Of a DNA stretch of 64,000 nucleotides, positions 11,456-22,840 are shown one piece after another. The stretch is taken from the NCBI GenBank assembly GCA_005784505.1, contig VCAZ01000003.1:1027268-1091267 (forward strand), read 5' to 3'. How positions within the stretch are numbered: the stretch's first letter is position 1; each line of letters starts with the position of its first letter. Both the position numbers and the translations under genes were made by a program. Below the pieces are notes generated by a model that was not told the DNA's origin, did no database searches, and worked only from the letters and a program-made list of their open reading frames with translations. This DNA comes from Bagarius yarrelli. Its lineage: Eukaryota > Chordata > Actinopteri > Siluriformes > Sisoridae.

Positions 11456-11593
11456 TACATTTCTGGCATTTGTCAGACACCCTTATTCAAACTGAGGGGT
11501 AAAAGGCCTTGTTCCTGGGCTCAGCCGGTAATTGAACCCATTATCTTTGAAAAAGCAGTCCAACAACATAACTACCTAGCTACCACTTCCCAT
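11456..11593 (-). mobile_element. SINE family A, shortened
   Basis: The tail 'ttacatttctggcatttgtc' and head complement 'ctagctaccacttccca' are kept. It meets a plus-strand copy head to head, making an inverted pair. Confidence 0.8.
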
Positions 11594-11598
11594 GTCCT

Positions 11599-11770
11599 AA
11601 GATTGCCAATTGGACTGCCAATTGGAATATCATTGTTCAATTCCCAGCACCACCAAGCTGCAACTGTTGGTCCCCTGAGCAAGGCCCTAACTCGCAATTG
11701 CTTAGATGTATAATGCAGATAAATGTCAGTCGCTCTGGATAAGGGCATCTGCCAAATGCTGTAAATGTAT
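11599..11770 (+). mobile_element. SINE family A, head partner of the inverted pair
   Basis: The B-box region reads 'gttcaattcccagcaccacc', and the tail 'gtcgctctggataagggcat' is intact. The first ~20 bases of the head are eroded. Confidence 0.83.
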
Positions 11771-11865
11771 TGTCTGGTACACACATTGAACGATTAAAAC
11801 TATTTCCCCAGTAGGTGTATAGTTAATCTTTTATGTATGTGAAATTACAAGGCAACATACTGCAA

Positions 11866-12035
11866 CATTAATGCTTTTTTCGTCACATATACAACACAGT
11901 ATGGTAAAATTCCTTCTTTTGCATATTCCGGCTTGGAAAACTTGCAGCCCCCCCCAGCAGGAAATACTAAGGGCTTTCTCAAGGGTCCAACAGTGACTGC
12001 AAGGCTGGGGGTTAAACCCTGATTTTCTCTCTGCT
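11866..12035 (-). mobile_element. SINE family B, head lost
   Basis: The 3' end ('tttttcgtcacatatacaac') and middle ('caagggtccaacagtgact') are clear; the tRNA-like head is missing. A run of eight C at about 11,949 replaces the usual 'cccctgg'. Confidence 0.75.
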
Positions 12036-12439
12036 TGATTTCAGTCCTGATTTTTACTTGTTGAAAAAAGTGTGACAACAATGAAATGTCAGGGATTTAA
12101 AACCCGGAAGTGTGACTTAAGTTCTGAGACTACACCGGCCATGACTTACAGCCGATGGGAGGGCAAGATACAGGGTAGCAGGAGAGTTTAAAATTTCCTA
12201 TCTTGTTGAATTTTCCTGATGATCCTATTCAATCCTAATAGATGTCCTTTCTGAGGACATTCTTTCCTTCTTCCTTTCTCCCTCCATCTCTTCCTCCATT
12301 CTTCCATACATCCATTCAGCTAAATGGCTGCACAGTGTGTTACGTTGTCAAGTGGCCCGGCTTTGGCATAGCAGCTGCTTAAACAACACTGATTGGAAGC
12401 AGCTTTCTTTGACCTTTAACCCTTTTCACCCACTTCACC
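12036..12439. other. No gene recognised
   Basis: Pyrimidine-rich 'ccttc/ttcc' run at about 12,250-12,315 leading toward the CT tract; otherwise unique. Confidence 0.5.

Positions 12440-12515
<76 letters not shown>
12440..12515. repeat. (TC)n microsatellite
   Basis: About 38 CT units with two single-base interruptions (tctttctc). It creates long meaningless Ser/Leu and Arg/Glu frames on the two strands. Confidence 0.97.
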
Positions 12516-12518
<3 letters not shown>

Positions 12519-12534
12519 GAGTTTGTAATTGCTC

Positions 12535-12700
12535 TTGTTGAGCAGGCTCTTGTGTTCATGAGCGTTTCTGGCTGCTGAAGTAGTTCCACTCCTGTAAGCA
12601 TGCTTAATTGGCCCAACATATGTTGAGCTCAGGCTTGAGTGGTTAATGCGAAGTGAGCGGATTAAAATGTTTGCATTAGCATACGTGTGTTCGATCAGAA
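12535..12700. other. Candidate conserved non-coding island
   Basis: Homeodomain-like AT cores in a mixed background: 'gcttaattggcccaacata' at about 12603 and 'gcggattaaaatgtttgc' at about 12657. Not repetitive in this window. Confidence 0.2.
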
Positions 12701-13104
12701 TGAAAATGTCAGGGAAAAAAGGTTCAATTTGAACTCAGGGATTTTAATTTTTATAAAATAAAAAAAAATAATAAAGCTCAAGCAGTGCTCAGAGCAAATA
12801 TAAATGAAATTTGCCTGCTGAAACATAAAAGTCAGTTCGTTTTAATGGAATAAGAGCTAGCAATTAATTTAGCTTCACACTGAGTTCAGGTAGGTGAACC
12901 ATAAATTTGAAAATCTGTTAAACGTCAGGTAATAAAAACAAAAAGGATGTGGTATCAGCTTATAAATATATAATATATAAATAAAACCCTGCCTGATTGA
13001 TGTAATTGCAATTTTTTAATCAGATTTTTAAAATACTAAAGCTATCCAAAATCCTTGACTGCTTTTAAAAGAACCACGTCTATTACAGAAGGATAGATAG
13101 ATAG
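12701..13104. other. AT-rich sequence, nothing recognised
   Basis: No repeat family or exon was seen. Confidence 0.55.
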
Positions 13105-13105
13105 T

Positions 13106-13162
<57 letters not shown>
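13105..13162. repeat. (AG)n microsatellite
   Basis: A near-perfect AG run preceded by three GATA units ('ggatagatagatag'). Confidence 0.97.
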
Positions 13163-13165
<3 letters not shown>

Positions 13166-14125
13166 GCGAGAGTGAGCATACAAGTACGGTACAAACTGCT
13201 TGTCTGAGTGTTTTAGCTTGGGTGGAGGTGGGGGTATGTTTCAGATGTCTGGGTCTCATGGTTTCCAGCTGTGCATGAGGGCTTTGGAACTTGTCATCAC
13301 ATCAGGAGACATCTGTGGGGGGCACCTTGTACCCCTCCACACACTTGCACATACACAGTTACACATACTGTTTTGGCAGCTCTCTTCCATGCAGAGCAAC
13401 AGAGGAAATGAAAATGGATTGTAGATTTTAGAAAAAAGTAAGAAAATTAAGGATAAAGTACTAGTTAAAGGTGTAAACTAGAGACATGGAAATCCTGTGT
13501 AACTGTGGTAAACTGATGAGACAATGGATGGCAGATGAGTCCCAGATTGATGACCTCAGAGGAAGTGACCCGTAATGAAGTCATTTGTCACTCATTAGCC
13601 CTTTGCTAACTGCAGCGAATTATAGCGCATCCCAAAGTGAACCCCACGCAAATCACTCCCGGCTGTGAGAGAAGCCATTACAAACCACAGTGTGTGTGTA
13701 TGTTTACCTAAAAGTAAAACAGTGTAAATCAAATAGTCTAATATTAAAAGACTTACCACACACACACACACACAATGTGATCTGTAATGCACTTCTTTTA
13801 ACTGGGAGTCAGGAGTGATACCAACCCTCACAACTTACATCACCACAACTAAAATCAGATGACATATTAGTTGATATTAATTTTTTACACCAGTTAATGA
13901 CTTTATTTTTTTATATATATCTTAAAAAAGGCATTGTTATAGGGTACTACAGTAAACAGGATGCTTTTTTGAAATGTAGCCCCAACTACCTGTAGTAGAG
14001 ATAATAAAAAAACAGAAAGAAAGAAAGAAAAAAAAAGAATTTTCAAGCATTTTATGGAATTGCAGTAGGTCATCTTGGAAAATGCGAACTGTAGCACTGA
14101 AAGTGGACATCCCTTTCTGGCCGTC
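13163..14125. other. No gene recognised; contains a short (CA)n at 13,756-13,774
   Basis: Chance frames of 74-78 codons overlap the simple repeat or AT-rich DNA. 'gtgtgtgt' at 13,690 and the CA tract lie about 65 bp apart. Confidence 0.55.
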
Positions 14126-14640
14126 ACATTACTACATCATGTGTCATTTACCGGTGAGAAAACTTGTGAGAATAATACAGTTAGTAACAGTACTAAAATG
14201 CTAAACAATTTTACCCAATAATATGCTGCTTCTGGATTTTAGATAAAACACAAACTACATAAGCTATGCGTTACTATCAATACACAACAAATAGAATCAC
14301 ACCATATTCCTACTTGTCCAAAAGAAATACTGTTACCATGACACTATCCTTCAGACCCTTTGACTCCTGTTATCGACTCCAGCGATATTAATTCAGGTTT
14401 TCTGAAGTAATGTGAACGCACAGATGACGTATCCTGTCTGTGTGAACAGGATGTAAAAAGTTATGAACATGTTAAAAATGTTGACAGGCAGGTTAAAAAA
14501 GACTATATTTTGTTTGGTCAAACATTTCTTGGTCCTACACTTTTCACAGAATATAACGTAAAGATTGCTATCAGGATTTGAAGAGACTTTTACCCAGCAG
14601 AATAAAAAAATGTTTCTGAAGACAATCACCTATTGTACCT
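14126..14640. repeat. Dispersed repeat F, copy 1
   Basis: This segment aligns collinearly with 39,668-40,160. Shared blocks in order are 'acatcatgtgtcatt', 'ggtgagaaaact', 'tgtccaaaagaaatact', 'gtatcctgtctgtg', 'aaacatttct', 'ggtcctacac', 'tgaagagac', 'aagacaatcac' and 'attgtacct'. No terminal repeats, open frame or tRNA head were seen, so its class is unknown. The part 'atcctgtctgtgtgaacaggat' could form a small hairpin. Confidence 0.75.
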
Positions 14641-14732
14641 AACTGCTATAGGATGATGTGACACAAAATTTTTGCTACTGCTAAAGTTTCTTTGTGTGAC
14701 GGTTTATATATATTTACATATGTAAAAATGTT

Positions 14733-15545
14733 ACTTTAAAGGGGACATTGGATGCCCATTTTTTTTTTATATTTAGTTCTTATATAATTATATATATATA
14801 ATTCTTTAGGAACATAATAAAAAGTCTAAAATATACTTTTATTGAAAATTGGTACTCCTATTCTCCTTGTTAAAAACAGTTTTGTTCACAGTGACCCATT
14901 TTAGTGCCTGTTGCTTTGAATGTTAATGAGCTCTGTTCATCCCACCCCTCAAGTACTGTAAGGCGTTTCCTCTGCTCCGGAACCAATTATTTAAATGACT
15001 CACTAGTCATCAACAGACACCTTTATAAACTATCTACAAAGGTAAACTTAATGTATTAAGACAATCCGCTTAATACGTTGTTCATTGTAATTATTATAAT
15101 TATAAATTATGTTGAGAATGTTGTACATAACAAAGACGACATTTCAATCTTCTCTGAGCGATTCATAGAAAAAAATTACACTCACATCTTCTAGAGGTGA
15201 AGCGGAAATGTAGTTGGTACCGATCCATTTTTCAGAAGTAGCTTCTTAGCTTTATCATGCAGTCATTTATAAAGCAGTCTGGTGAGAAATCGTTCATGCA
15301 AATGTGAACGGAATGTGCAGGTAAATCGGCGGTCTTAGGCAAGGTTTTAATCCAGATTTGAAACAATGGTGGACGTTTAACATCTCAGTTAGGGCAGGTA
15401 TATGCAAAAACAGCAGTGTCAATTAACAATTGTGGGCTTGGTTTTGTTCCGTGTGACATCACCAAAACGAGCATCTGAAAATGGCTTGATTTGAGAAACA
15501 GGAAATAATAAAAAAAAATTAAAAAACACTTTGTGGATCTTTATT
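14733..15545. mobile_element. hAT-like non-autonomous DNA transposon, probably 3'-truncated
   Basis: The left end 'aaaggggacattggatgccc' resembles the terminal inverted repeat of a fish hAT family as I remember it. Near the right, 'ccgtgtgacatcaccaaaac' and 'ctgaaaatggcttgattt' also resemble that family. The expected inverted right end is not seen; a minus-strand SINE starts at 15,552. No transposase frame remains. Confidence 0.5.
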
Positions 15546-15551
15546 ATTATA

Positions 15552-15740
15552 TTCACATTTAGGTCATTTGGCATACGTCTATATCCAGAGCGACATACAT
15601 TTATCTCTTTTGGCAATTGGAGGGTTAAGGGCCTTGCTCAGGGGCCCAAATGCGGCAACTTAGTGGTGCTGGGAATCAAACCTTTCAAGCTTTCAATTAG
15701 CAGTCCAACATCTTAACCACTGTGCTAACCTCTTCCCCCC
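15552..15740 (-). mobile_element. SINE family A
   Basis: Full set of landmarks on the minus strand, from 'cacatttaggtcatttggca' through 'ggccttgctcaggggccca' to 'cactgtgctaacctcttccc'. It lies at the right edge of the hAT-like remnant. Confidence 0.85.
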
Positions 15741-16570
15741 CAGTGGGTAGTGTACACATACTGTCAACACACATTTCAGTTTAAACTATTTATAAAAGTG
15801 CATGTGTCTCATCCCATGGGCCCTCTAATGGATTCGGGTGCATAAAAATTCATGTGCAAATACATATTCTTCAACTTTTTGTGTGCAAGCGTGTGTGTGT
15901 GTTTGCGTGTGTGTGAGTGTTTACTCATGGTTCTAAAGGTCAGAGGGAGGGCCTGGCACTGACAAATAGGCTGGTGTGGACAGCAAATAGGCCTCAACTG
16001 GATGATGTATGTGGCCAAGGTCTCTAAAGTTCGACTTTTTGACATGTTTACACTCGTTGCCTGTGTGTTTGTGTGCACAAATTTGTGCCTGTTACCCACA
16101 ACCATCATTTAGAATCTCGTGAAAAAACGCAGCATGCCATAAATAGAAATGAGGGTTGTTTTGTTTTTTTTTCCTTCATGGTGTTTGAATTGACATTCTA
16201 ATTGCCACATGGTTAAGCAAAATATCACGAAGCTCGAAAACTGAACTTGCCACTAAACCAAAACAAGCTATGTATAGAAAAGCAGGCAAAAAAACCAGAT
16301 CTGTACAACTGTACACTTGACTAAGAGTGTGAGAGACAGACAGAGAGCAAGAGAAATGTAGGATAGAGGGAAAGAAAAGAAAGTGAGTGAAAATGAATGC
16401 CTCTACAGCAGGGAAAATCATCTCCCTTATACTGTTCCCACATTTTAATTTTGTTTCTCTCACATAGTCAGTAAATTCTCTTAAAGTGGAGTCAGGGCTG
16501 TGAGTCTGGTGTCCGTTTTTATATCATGACATCATTTCATGCTATTCCCTTGACTGTCATTGCAATGTGT
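15741..16570. other. No gene recognised; GT-rich patch at 15,889-15,919
   Basis: Antisense frames of 95-99 codons here are Ser/His/Thr-rich and driven by GT and GA/CT low complexity. No domain is visible. Confidence 0.5.
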
Positions 16571-16750
16571 TTATATTTACATCTCTGGCATTTGGCAGAT
16601 GTCTTCATCCACAGCAACTTACATTTATTTTATTTTTACTAATAAGCAATTTGGGGTTAAGGGGCATGTTAAGGGGCCCAGCGGTGACACCTTGGTGGTG
16701 CTGGGAATAAAACCCACAATCCTCTGGTTAGCAGTCCACTGAACTAGACT
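16571..16750 (-). mobile_element. SINE family A
   Basis: The tail 'tttacatctctggcatttgg' and middle 'ggtggtgctgggaataaaac' are present; the last part of the head is eroded. Confidence 0.82.
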
Positions 16751-17446
16751 AAAATCTATGGGGAGATAGAATTGATTTTAGCAATGACTTCATGTTTCAA
16801 GCAACATATAACTGATTTAACTGCGAGTTTAAGAATTACAGTAAGATGGAATTTATGTATATAGATGATGTACGGGTAAACCACCAAAGACACATTGCTT
16901 GGTTAATCTATGGAATATCTATTATCTAACACTCTGGTGTCACCCAGATGAAGATGGTTTCACTCCTAATGGATTTAATCCTAATTTTGCTTATTCCCAC
17001 TGCTTTGTGGTTGCTCACAGGTGAAAATGGAAATTTCATATTAAAAGTTGTATATTTTTTACAACTTTTACGACTTGAAGTGCTGCAACTGGTAGCTTTG
17101 TTGTCGGCCCATAGGGTCATGTAACCCAATTAGCTTTAAAATGTTAACAATGAACCACGCAATGTTGGCTAAATAAAAAAACAAAACAAAACAACTAAAT
17201 TACTAATTACTAATTACAACTAAACTAAATGACATCCTGTCCAACAAATGTTGGTGGCTATCTAGAATTTTTTAAAATCTATTCTTATTCGGCTTCAGCA
17301 CCTTGTGGTCTGTAAAAAAAGCTGTAAAAGTCCATGATACAAATGGTCTGTGTGCTGATTTGCAGCGAAAAACAATTAAAAGAGTGAAAAAAAAAGAGAC
17401 TGAAGTCATATTCGTTTATATTGTGGTCTATAAATCCTACCTGAAC
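16751..17446. other. AT-rich sequence, nothing recognised
   Basis: No coding or repeat signature was found. Confidence 0.55.
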
Positions 17447-17790
17447 CTCAAGTCAAGTTACCTTTATTTCTATAGCGCTTTTAACAATCGGGATTGTTTC
17501 AAAACAGCTTTACAGAATTACATCAGAAACGACAATATTAAACACTCATTCAAACACTAAATTTGATTGATATCTATAAATTAAGAGTCTCCAACTAAGC
17601 AAGCCAGAGGCGACGGCGGCAAGGAACCAAATCTTCATCGGTGACAGAACGGAGAAAAAACCTTGGGAGAAACCAGGCTCAGTCAGGGGGTCAGTTCTCC
17701 TCTTACCAGATAAAACAATAGGTTACCCCATACTGCAGCAAAGTTTCCGTGGTCTTGTCCGGTTGGCCGTCTAGAAGACAAGAGATCAAT
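17447..17790 (-). mobile_element. Retroposon family D (minus strand)
   Basis: It begins with the complement of a very common fish retroposon tail ('tttatttctatagcgctttt', then 'aaacagctttacagaatta') and continues with 'agccagaggcgacggcggca', 'aaccttgggagaaaccaggc' and 'ggccgtctagaagacaag'. The same order occurs at 32,765-33,040, and a plus-strand relative at 20,741-21,297. No open frame is left. Confidence 0.75.
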
Positions 17791-18120
17791 GAGAAACTGC
17801 CTTATTGTCTCAGACCGTGATGGCGGTAAAACTTCCTGCTTCCCTATATCCTGCTCTTTCATTGGCTGTAAGTCATCGCCCCTGTATTATTTAGTCACAA
17901 TTTTGAATCGCAGACAGGTTCGGGTATTCAGCATGCTAAAAAATTTAACGTGCATTGAGGACATATCTCAGATTCTTTTAGATTGCGTCTTTGATAATTC
18001 ATACCGTGTGATTGTCAGTCGCGCGAACAAGCACCGATTTGCCTTCGATTTTGGTGGTTTGTTACTAAAAATTAAAACGTGAAAATCAGGGCTAAAATTG
18101 TCCAGTGTGAAATCAGCATA
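17791..18120. other. CpG-containing segment, possibly a DNA-transposon fragment
   Basis: Unlike its neighbours it carries several CpG ('gtcagtcgcgcgaacaagc', 'gattgcgtctttgat') and the phrase 'ccagtgtgaaatcagcataa', which resembles the ends of fish DNA transposons I recall. No matching inverted end was found. Confidence 0.3.
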
Positions 18121-19115
18121 AGCATAAATAAATTCTATGTAACAAATCATAATTTAAAATAAAGGATTCTAATTGAGCATAGCTGTAAAAAAAAGACAAA
18201 TTTAAGGTCAGCAACATGGAATTTTTTAAATTTTTACTCTTTTAATTTTTTTTACCATAAAATTCTCAGTACCAATTATTTAAAAATTTGGCTGTACACA
18301 TTAACTTTTTTTTTCTCTCTTAAAAAGTTTTCTGTTTTCCTAAACCTACACAAGCATTGTGTCATTAGTGTATCTCTTCAATCCTGTATACTAGCACTCA
18401 TTACATTTTGCTGTTTCATCCAAAGGATTTGGGGACAGACAGACAGGCAGACCGACAGACAGACAAAGGGAGAGTCAGACGCTAAAATAATTGCATATGC
18501 CTGCTACAAAAAAAAGACTGCAGTTTTCGCTTCAATTAAGCAGACTAGCCAGTGTGTGTTCATCACAGAGATTGAGCCGTTCACCACAGGAGCTTGCTAA
18601 ATGAGATGAACTTACTTTGCATTCTTTAGCACCAGAACTTCATATTTGAATATTAATAAAACAAATTAGAGGACAGATTACGGTCCATGTCAATCAAAGC
18701 TTAGAGTCCTTACTTTGTGCGACTAGGCAAAAATAGCATCAATAAACCGTTGAACTTGGCTTGGCAGGTCTGTCTGGCTGTCTGCATGATCAAAGGGAGA
18801 CAGGGTGGTGATACTGATGAGTGCTAATAACCCTGGGGTCATAGCACTGCATTGCACATTGAGGTAAATTGAGTGCAAACTAAAAGCATTGAAATGTTAA
18901 ATACATTATTATACATGTAGATATGGTAATGTATATAATTATTACTAGTAATAATAGACATTATTATATAATGTTTAATGTGTGGATTTGGATGATTAGC
19001 ATTTATTACTGCTTTTTCACAAGTTTTAGGGAGCCTCAAAAGTCCCAGACACCAATTTTCTACCGGTGCACAACTTTTTAAGTTTTTTAAGTCCCACCTT
19101 CTCAAAACATACTTA
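18121..19115. other. No gene recognised; GACA-rich patch at 18,436-18,466
   Basis: AT-rich DNA with an imperfect (GACA)n run. Confidence 0.55.
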
Positions 19116-19300
19116 TCACTGGACTAGCTAATAGGTAATCACTGGACTAGCTAATAGATAATCACTGGACTAGCTAATAAGTACTCAATGGACTAGCTAA
19201 TAGGTAATCGCTAGACTATCTAATAGGTAATCACCGGACTAGCTAATAGGTAAAAACTGGACTAGCTAATAGGTCATCGCTGTACTAGCTAACAGGTAAA
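19116..19300. repeat. 23-bp minisatellite, eight units
   Basis: Imperfect head-to-tail units built on 'actggactagctaataggt'. Point changes accumulate toward the right end ('cgctagactatctaat', 'cgctgtactagctaac'). Confidence 0.93.
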
Positions 19301-19317
19301 ATGTGAATGTAAATTAC

Positions 19318-19395
19318 TTTTATTTGTCACATATAATTAACAGCACAGTAAACAACAACCCTGGAGCAGGAAGGGTTAAAGGTCATGCTCACTGA
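19318..19395 (-). mobile_element. SINE family B, 3' half (split by a family A insertion)
   Basis: It reads 'cttttatttgtcacatata', then 'aacaaccctggagcaggaag' and 'aaaggtcatgctca', and is interrupted there. The rest of the same element resumes at 19,584. Confidence 0.82.
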
Positions 19396-19583
19396 CATTT
19401 ACAGCATATGGCAGACGTCTTTATCCAGAGCGACTTACATTTATCTCTTTTATAGAACTGAGCAATTGAGGGTTAAGGGCCTTGTTCAGGCGTCCAGCAG
19501 TGGTGACTTGTTGGTGCTAGGAATCGAACCCCGATCTTTCAGTTAGCAATCCAACACCTTAACCACTGAGCTATCATTTTCCC
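19396..19583 (-). mobile_element. SINE family A inserted in family B
   Basis: A complete, well-preserved minus-strand copy, with 'gcgacttacatttatctctt', 'ggtgctaggaatcgaacccc' and head 'actgagctatcattttccc'. It is younger than the family B element it splits. Confidence 0.88.
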
Positions 19584-19665
19584 AACAGCGACTGACTGGC
19601 GGTGGTGGGGCTCAAGCCCAGGTCTTCACTATCTTGAAATTAACAACTCAGGACCTTAACCATTT
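19584..19665 (-). mobile_element. SINE family B, 5' half (split)
   Basis: Continuation of the element at 19,318: 'aacagcgactgactggcggt', 'ggggctcaagcccaggtctt' and 'caggaccttaaccatttt'. Confidence 0.8.
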
Positions 19666-20740
19666 TGTGTGTGTGGTGTTCTAAGATTGAATTTATATAT
19701 AAACATATCAAATCTACATATCACTTTCTAACTTCTAACATCACAACATGCAATCATGCAAGAACCCACGGGTTCATGAAACCTTTACCTATTTATACAT
19801 TTTAAATATAAATTTATACATCAACTTCTAAATATACTGTAAGAAAGATTTTGAGAAAAGCATTGCATATAAAGAAAAAACCTGACAGACAAAACTGGTA
19901 TAAAACATACAAGATATAATTAAATAGGGGTAAAAGGGAAAAACCCCATGAGATTCTGGCAAAAAAAGGAGAAAAAACTTACACTCTGTATATTTGCTGT
20001 ATAGTGTGACAACTTGAAAGAGAAAAATAATGACACTAAAAATTAAGTGGAAATGATTAGCGTTACTAATTTTCTAATCTTGCCTTAGCTGTTGTCCTGC
20101 AAATGTCTTATTATATAATTGGACTGTTTAATAAATTAAAGTAAATGAATAAAGATGCCTCGATCACAGAGTGTCTTACTTTGATCATGTTTTTTGATAG
20201 CTAAGTGGCGTAGGAAAATTGAGTCTAATTCTAAAGAGAGTCTAAAGTCTGATTCATTTACAGTCAATGGAAATAATTCAAAGCAAAAAAAAAAAAAAAA
20301 AAGGAAAATCAATGCATATAATAAACCTTGTCTTTATACCTTGTCTGTAACAAAAGTTATGACTATCTAAAGCAGGCTGATCGCTGTCATTTTCAATTAT
20401 GGAATTTTGGGAAAACAGGGTTAAAATACAGGCAATAAAAGCAAAAGAACAGTCAACAGTATCACCGTTACACATTACTTTACTGTTGAGAAAGATTTAG
20501 GTTTGTCACTGTACATGTTCAAAATGGTCACTTTAACCTGAAGGAACACCCAACACTTATGTTCTGGATATCTGAGTCCCTTTGTATTAATGTTCAAGTC
20601 AAGGTTGACTAAACATTTATTTAGCCAAGCCTTTAATCTGTAGTTTTTTCTTAGGCAAGCAGAACTAGAGGGATCATGGATATAAAGTGTTTGGTGAATT
20701 GGGATTTTTGTATGCTTTATTTTTGGTTTTCAATCAGGTT
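19666..20740. other. AT-rich sequence, nothing recognised
   Basis: A 16-base A run sits near 20,287. No exon or repeat family was found. Confidence 0.55.
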
Positions 20741-21297
20741 TCTAGACGCTGGTGTGGCGGGCCGGTGTTTTTCCAAGTGATCCCGCATGTCTATGTTACC
20801 TTCTGACTTACGCTGCCATAGCTAGTCTTGCCGGAGTTCCCAACTACATAGTGTCTAACTTATCTCTCTCTTTTTCACACCTTCTCTCATGAGGGCAGGT
20901 TAACTTGCCCCTGAGGTACCAGTGTCCAGTTTTCTGCCCCTGTCCTCAAATTCTAAAAATGTTAAGGATGGATTGGGACTCATTCTGCTCCTCTGACCCA
21001 AGGCTACAGTCTACATTGCAATTGATCACCATTACCATAAACTGTAATAAACAGACATTCAGTGTCACACAAATGAGGGTGGGTTCTCTCTTGAGTCTGG
21101 TTGCTTTCAAAGGTTTCTTCCTTCTTCATCTCAGGGATGAAGGAAATGATTTTTCTTTGCCACAGTTGCCTTTAGCTTGATCACTATGGACAAACGTACA
21201 CTTTCATTCCTACGGCATTATCTGGGTGAAGCTGCTTTGAGACAAATTTTCATTATTAAAAGTGCCATACAAATGAAATTAAATCTAATTGAATGTT
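20741..21297 (+). mobile_element. Retroposon family D, plus-strand copy with 3' tail
   Basis: The 3' half is diagnostic: 'aaaggtttcttccttcttca', 'ttctttgccacagttgcctt', 'gaagctgctttgagacaaat', 'aaaagtgccatacaaatgaa', ending in ATTGA-type repeats. The 5' boundary is uncertain. Two chance frames of 68-91 codons overlap it and are not genes. Confidence 0.7.
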
Positions 21298-21489
21298 GTG
21301 CTTATGGGATGATTTTAATCAGGCACATAAAACAGAATTTTACAGCATGTAGGCTTTGTAATTTTGCCAAAATATTTATTTAGAGATGACAGACAAGAGG
21401 TTACAAATTACAATTTCAATATAAAATTGCCATTTGAACTTTTTCTCTGTGTTAAATGTCCCAAATATCCCATTTGATGAGTTTTTCTG

Positions 21490-21507
21490 ATATATATATA
21501 ATATATA

Positions 21508-21558
<51 letters not shown>

Positions 21559-21590
21559 TATACTATATATATATATATATATATATATAT
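21490..21590. repeat. (AT)n tract
   Basis: A ~100-bp alternating AT tract broken by 'aatatatag' near its left end and 'aagtatact' near its right end. It is self-complementary and gives meaningless Ile/Tyr frames. Confidence 0.95.
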
Positions 21591-22121
21591 CAATTAATGC
21601 CACTTAAGACCTCAGCCATTAATCTCACTTTAATGGCTAGGGTTTATTTATGTGTCACAGCTGAGTCTTAAATGTGTTTCAACTCCACTTTAGGCCATAA
21701 AAACTGTCAAAAACCCTAAATATTGTATAAAGACTGAATAATGGTGACATGTACATCTTAACAAAATATCCTTTTATCATATCCTGTGTTGCGAGCTTTA
21801 ACTTATAAAGAAGTCATCCAAAGCAGAATCTTGGACATTGAAAAAATATTGAATTTGATTGATTCTTAAAATCTTTAAAGAGGGTAAATATTTATGGTAC
21901 CTATAGGGCAGATTGTTGGTGTTTCCATATGTGAACGCCGGTCATATTTGTATAAACTTTGGTTTATGCCAAAACACAATACAGAACACAAGCAACAGTT
22001 GCACAGCAAGTCTGAATCCATCAGCGACAGACGTTATAACTTGTCCTATTTCTTTAGAACGTCACACCCTGCCTCTTAAGCCATTTGCGAGATGATAAGT
22101 TGGAAAAAATGCACCCTGAAA
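21591..22121. other. No gene recognised
   Basis: Two overlapping 60-codon frames at 21,894-22,095 have no recognisable domain. Confidence 0.5.
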
Positions 22122-22840
22122 TAATCATGCAGTAACTTCGGCTATAGGGATAATCACCCCAGTTACTTTGGCTATAGGTATAATCACGCAGTAACTTCGG
22201 CTATAGGGATAATCATGCAGTAACTTAGGCTATAGGGATAATCACGCAGTAACTTCGGCTATAGGGATAATCCACGGCGTAACTTAGGCTATAGGGATAA
22301 TCACGCAGTAACTTCGGCTATAGGGATAATCACGCAGTAACTTCGGCTATAGGGATAATCACGCAGTAACTTCGGCTATAGGGATAATCACGCAGTAACT
22401 TCGGCTATAGGGATAATCATCACGCCGTAACTTATAGGATAATCGCAGTAACTTCGGCTATAGGGATAATCACGCAGTAACTTCGGCTATAGGGATAATC
22501 ACGCAGTAACTTCGGCTATAGGGATAATCACGCAGTAACTTCGGCTATAGGGGATAATCAAGGAACGCTATCGGGATAACTTAGGCTATAGGGATAATCA
22601 CGCAGTATCTTAGGCTATGGGTAACGGGATCACGCAGTAACTTCGGCTATACTAGCTTATAGGGATAATCACGCAGTAAACTTAGGCTATAGGTATATCA
22701 CGCAGTAAACTTGGCTATGCAATCACGCATGTAGGGATAATCACGCAGTAACTTCGGCTGTAGGGATAATCACGCAGTAACTTCAGCTATATGGATAATC
22801 ACGCAGTAACTTCAGCTATATGGATAATCACGCAGTAACT
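22122..22840. repeat. 29-bp minisatellite, about 25 units
   Basis: Tandem units contain 'cagtaacttcggctatag' followed by 'ggataatcacg'. Several consecutive units at 22,290-22,420 and 22,450-22,550 are identical, while 22,550-22,740 is scrambled with indels. There are no unique spacers and no nearby genes. Confidence 0.96.

Noticed and set aside
12337..12619. Ser/Leu- and Arg/Glu-rich frames
   Set aside because: Translations of the CT/GA microsatellite.
21376..21603. Ile/Tyr-repeat frames
   Set aside because: Translations of the AT tract; the same applies at 51,625 and 52,086.
22122..22840. CRISPR-like array
   Set aside because: The units are contiguous with no unique spacers, and the genome is clearly eukaryotic; it is a minisatellite.
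22122..22840. I-SceI homing endonuclease sites
   Set aside because: Only the first nine bases of the 18-base site are matched in each unit.
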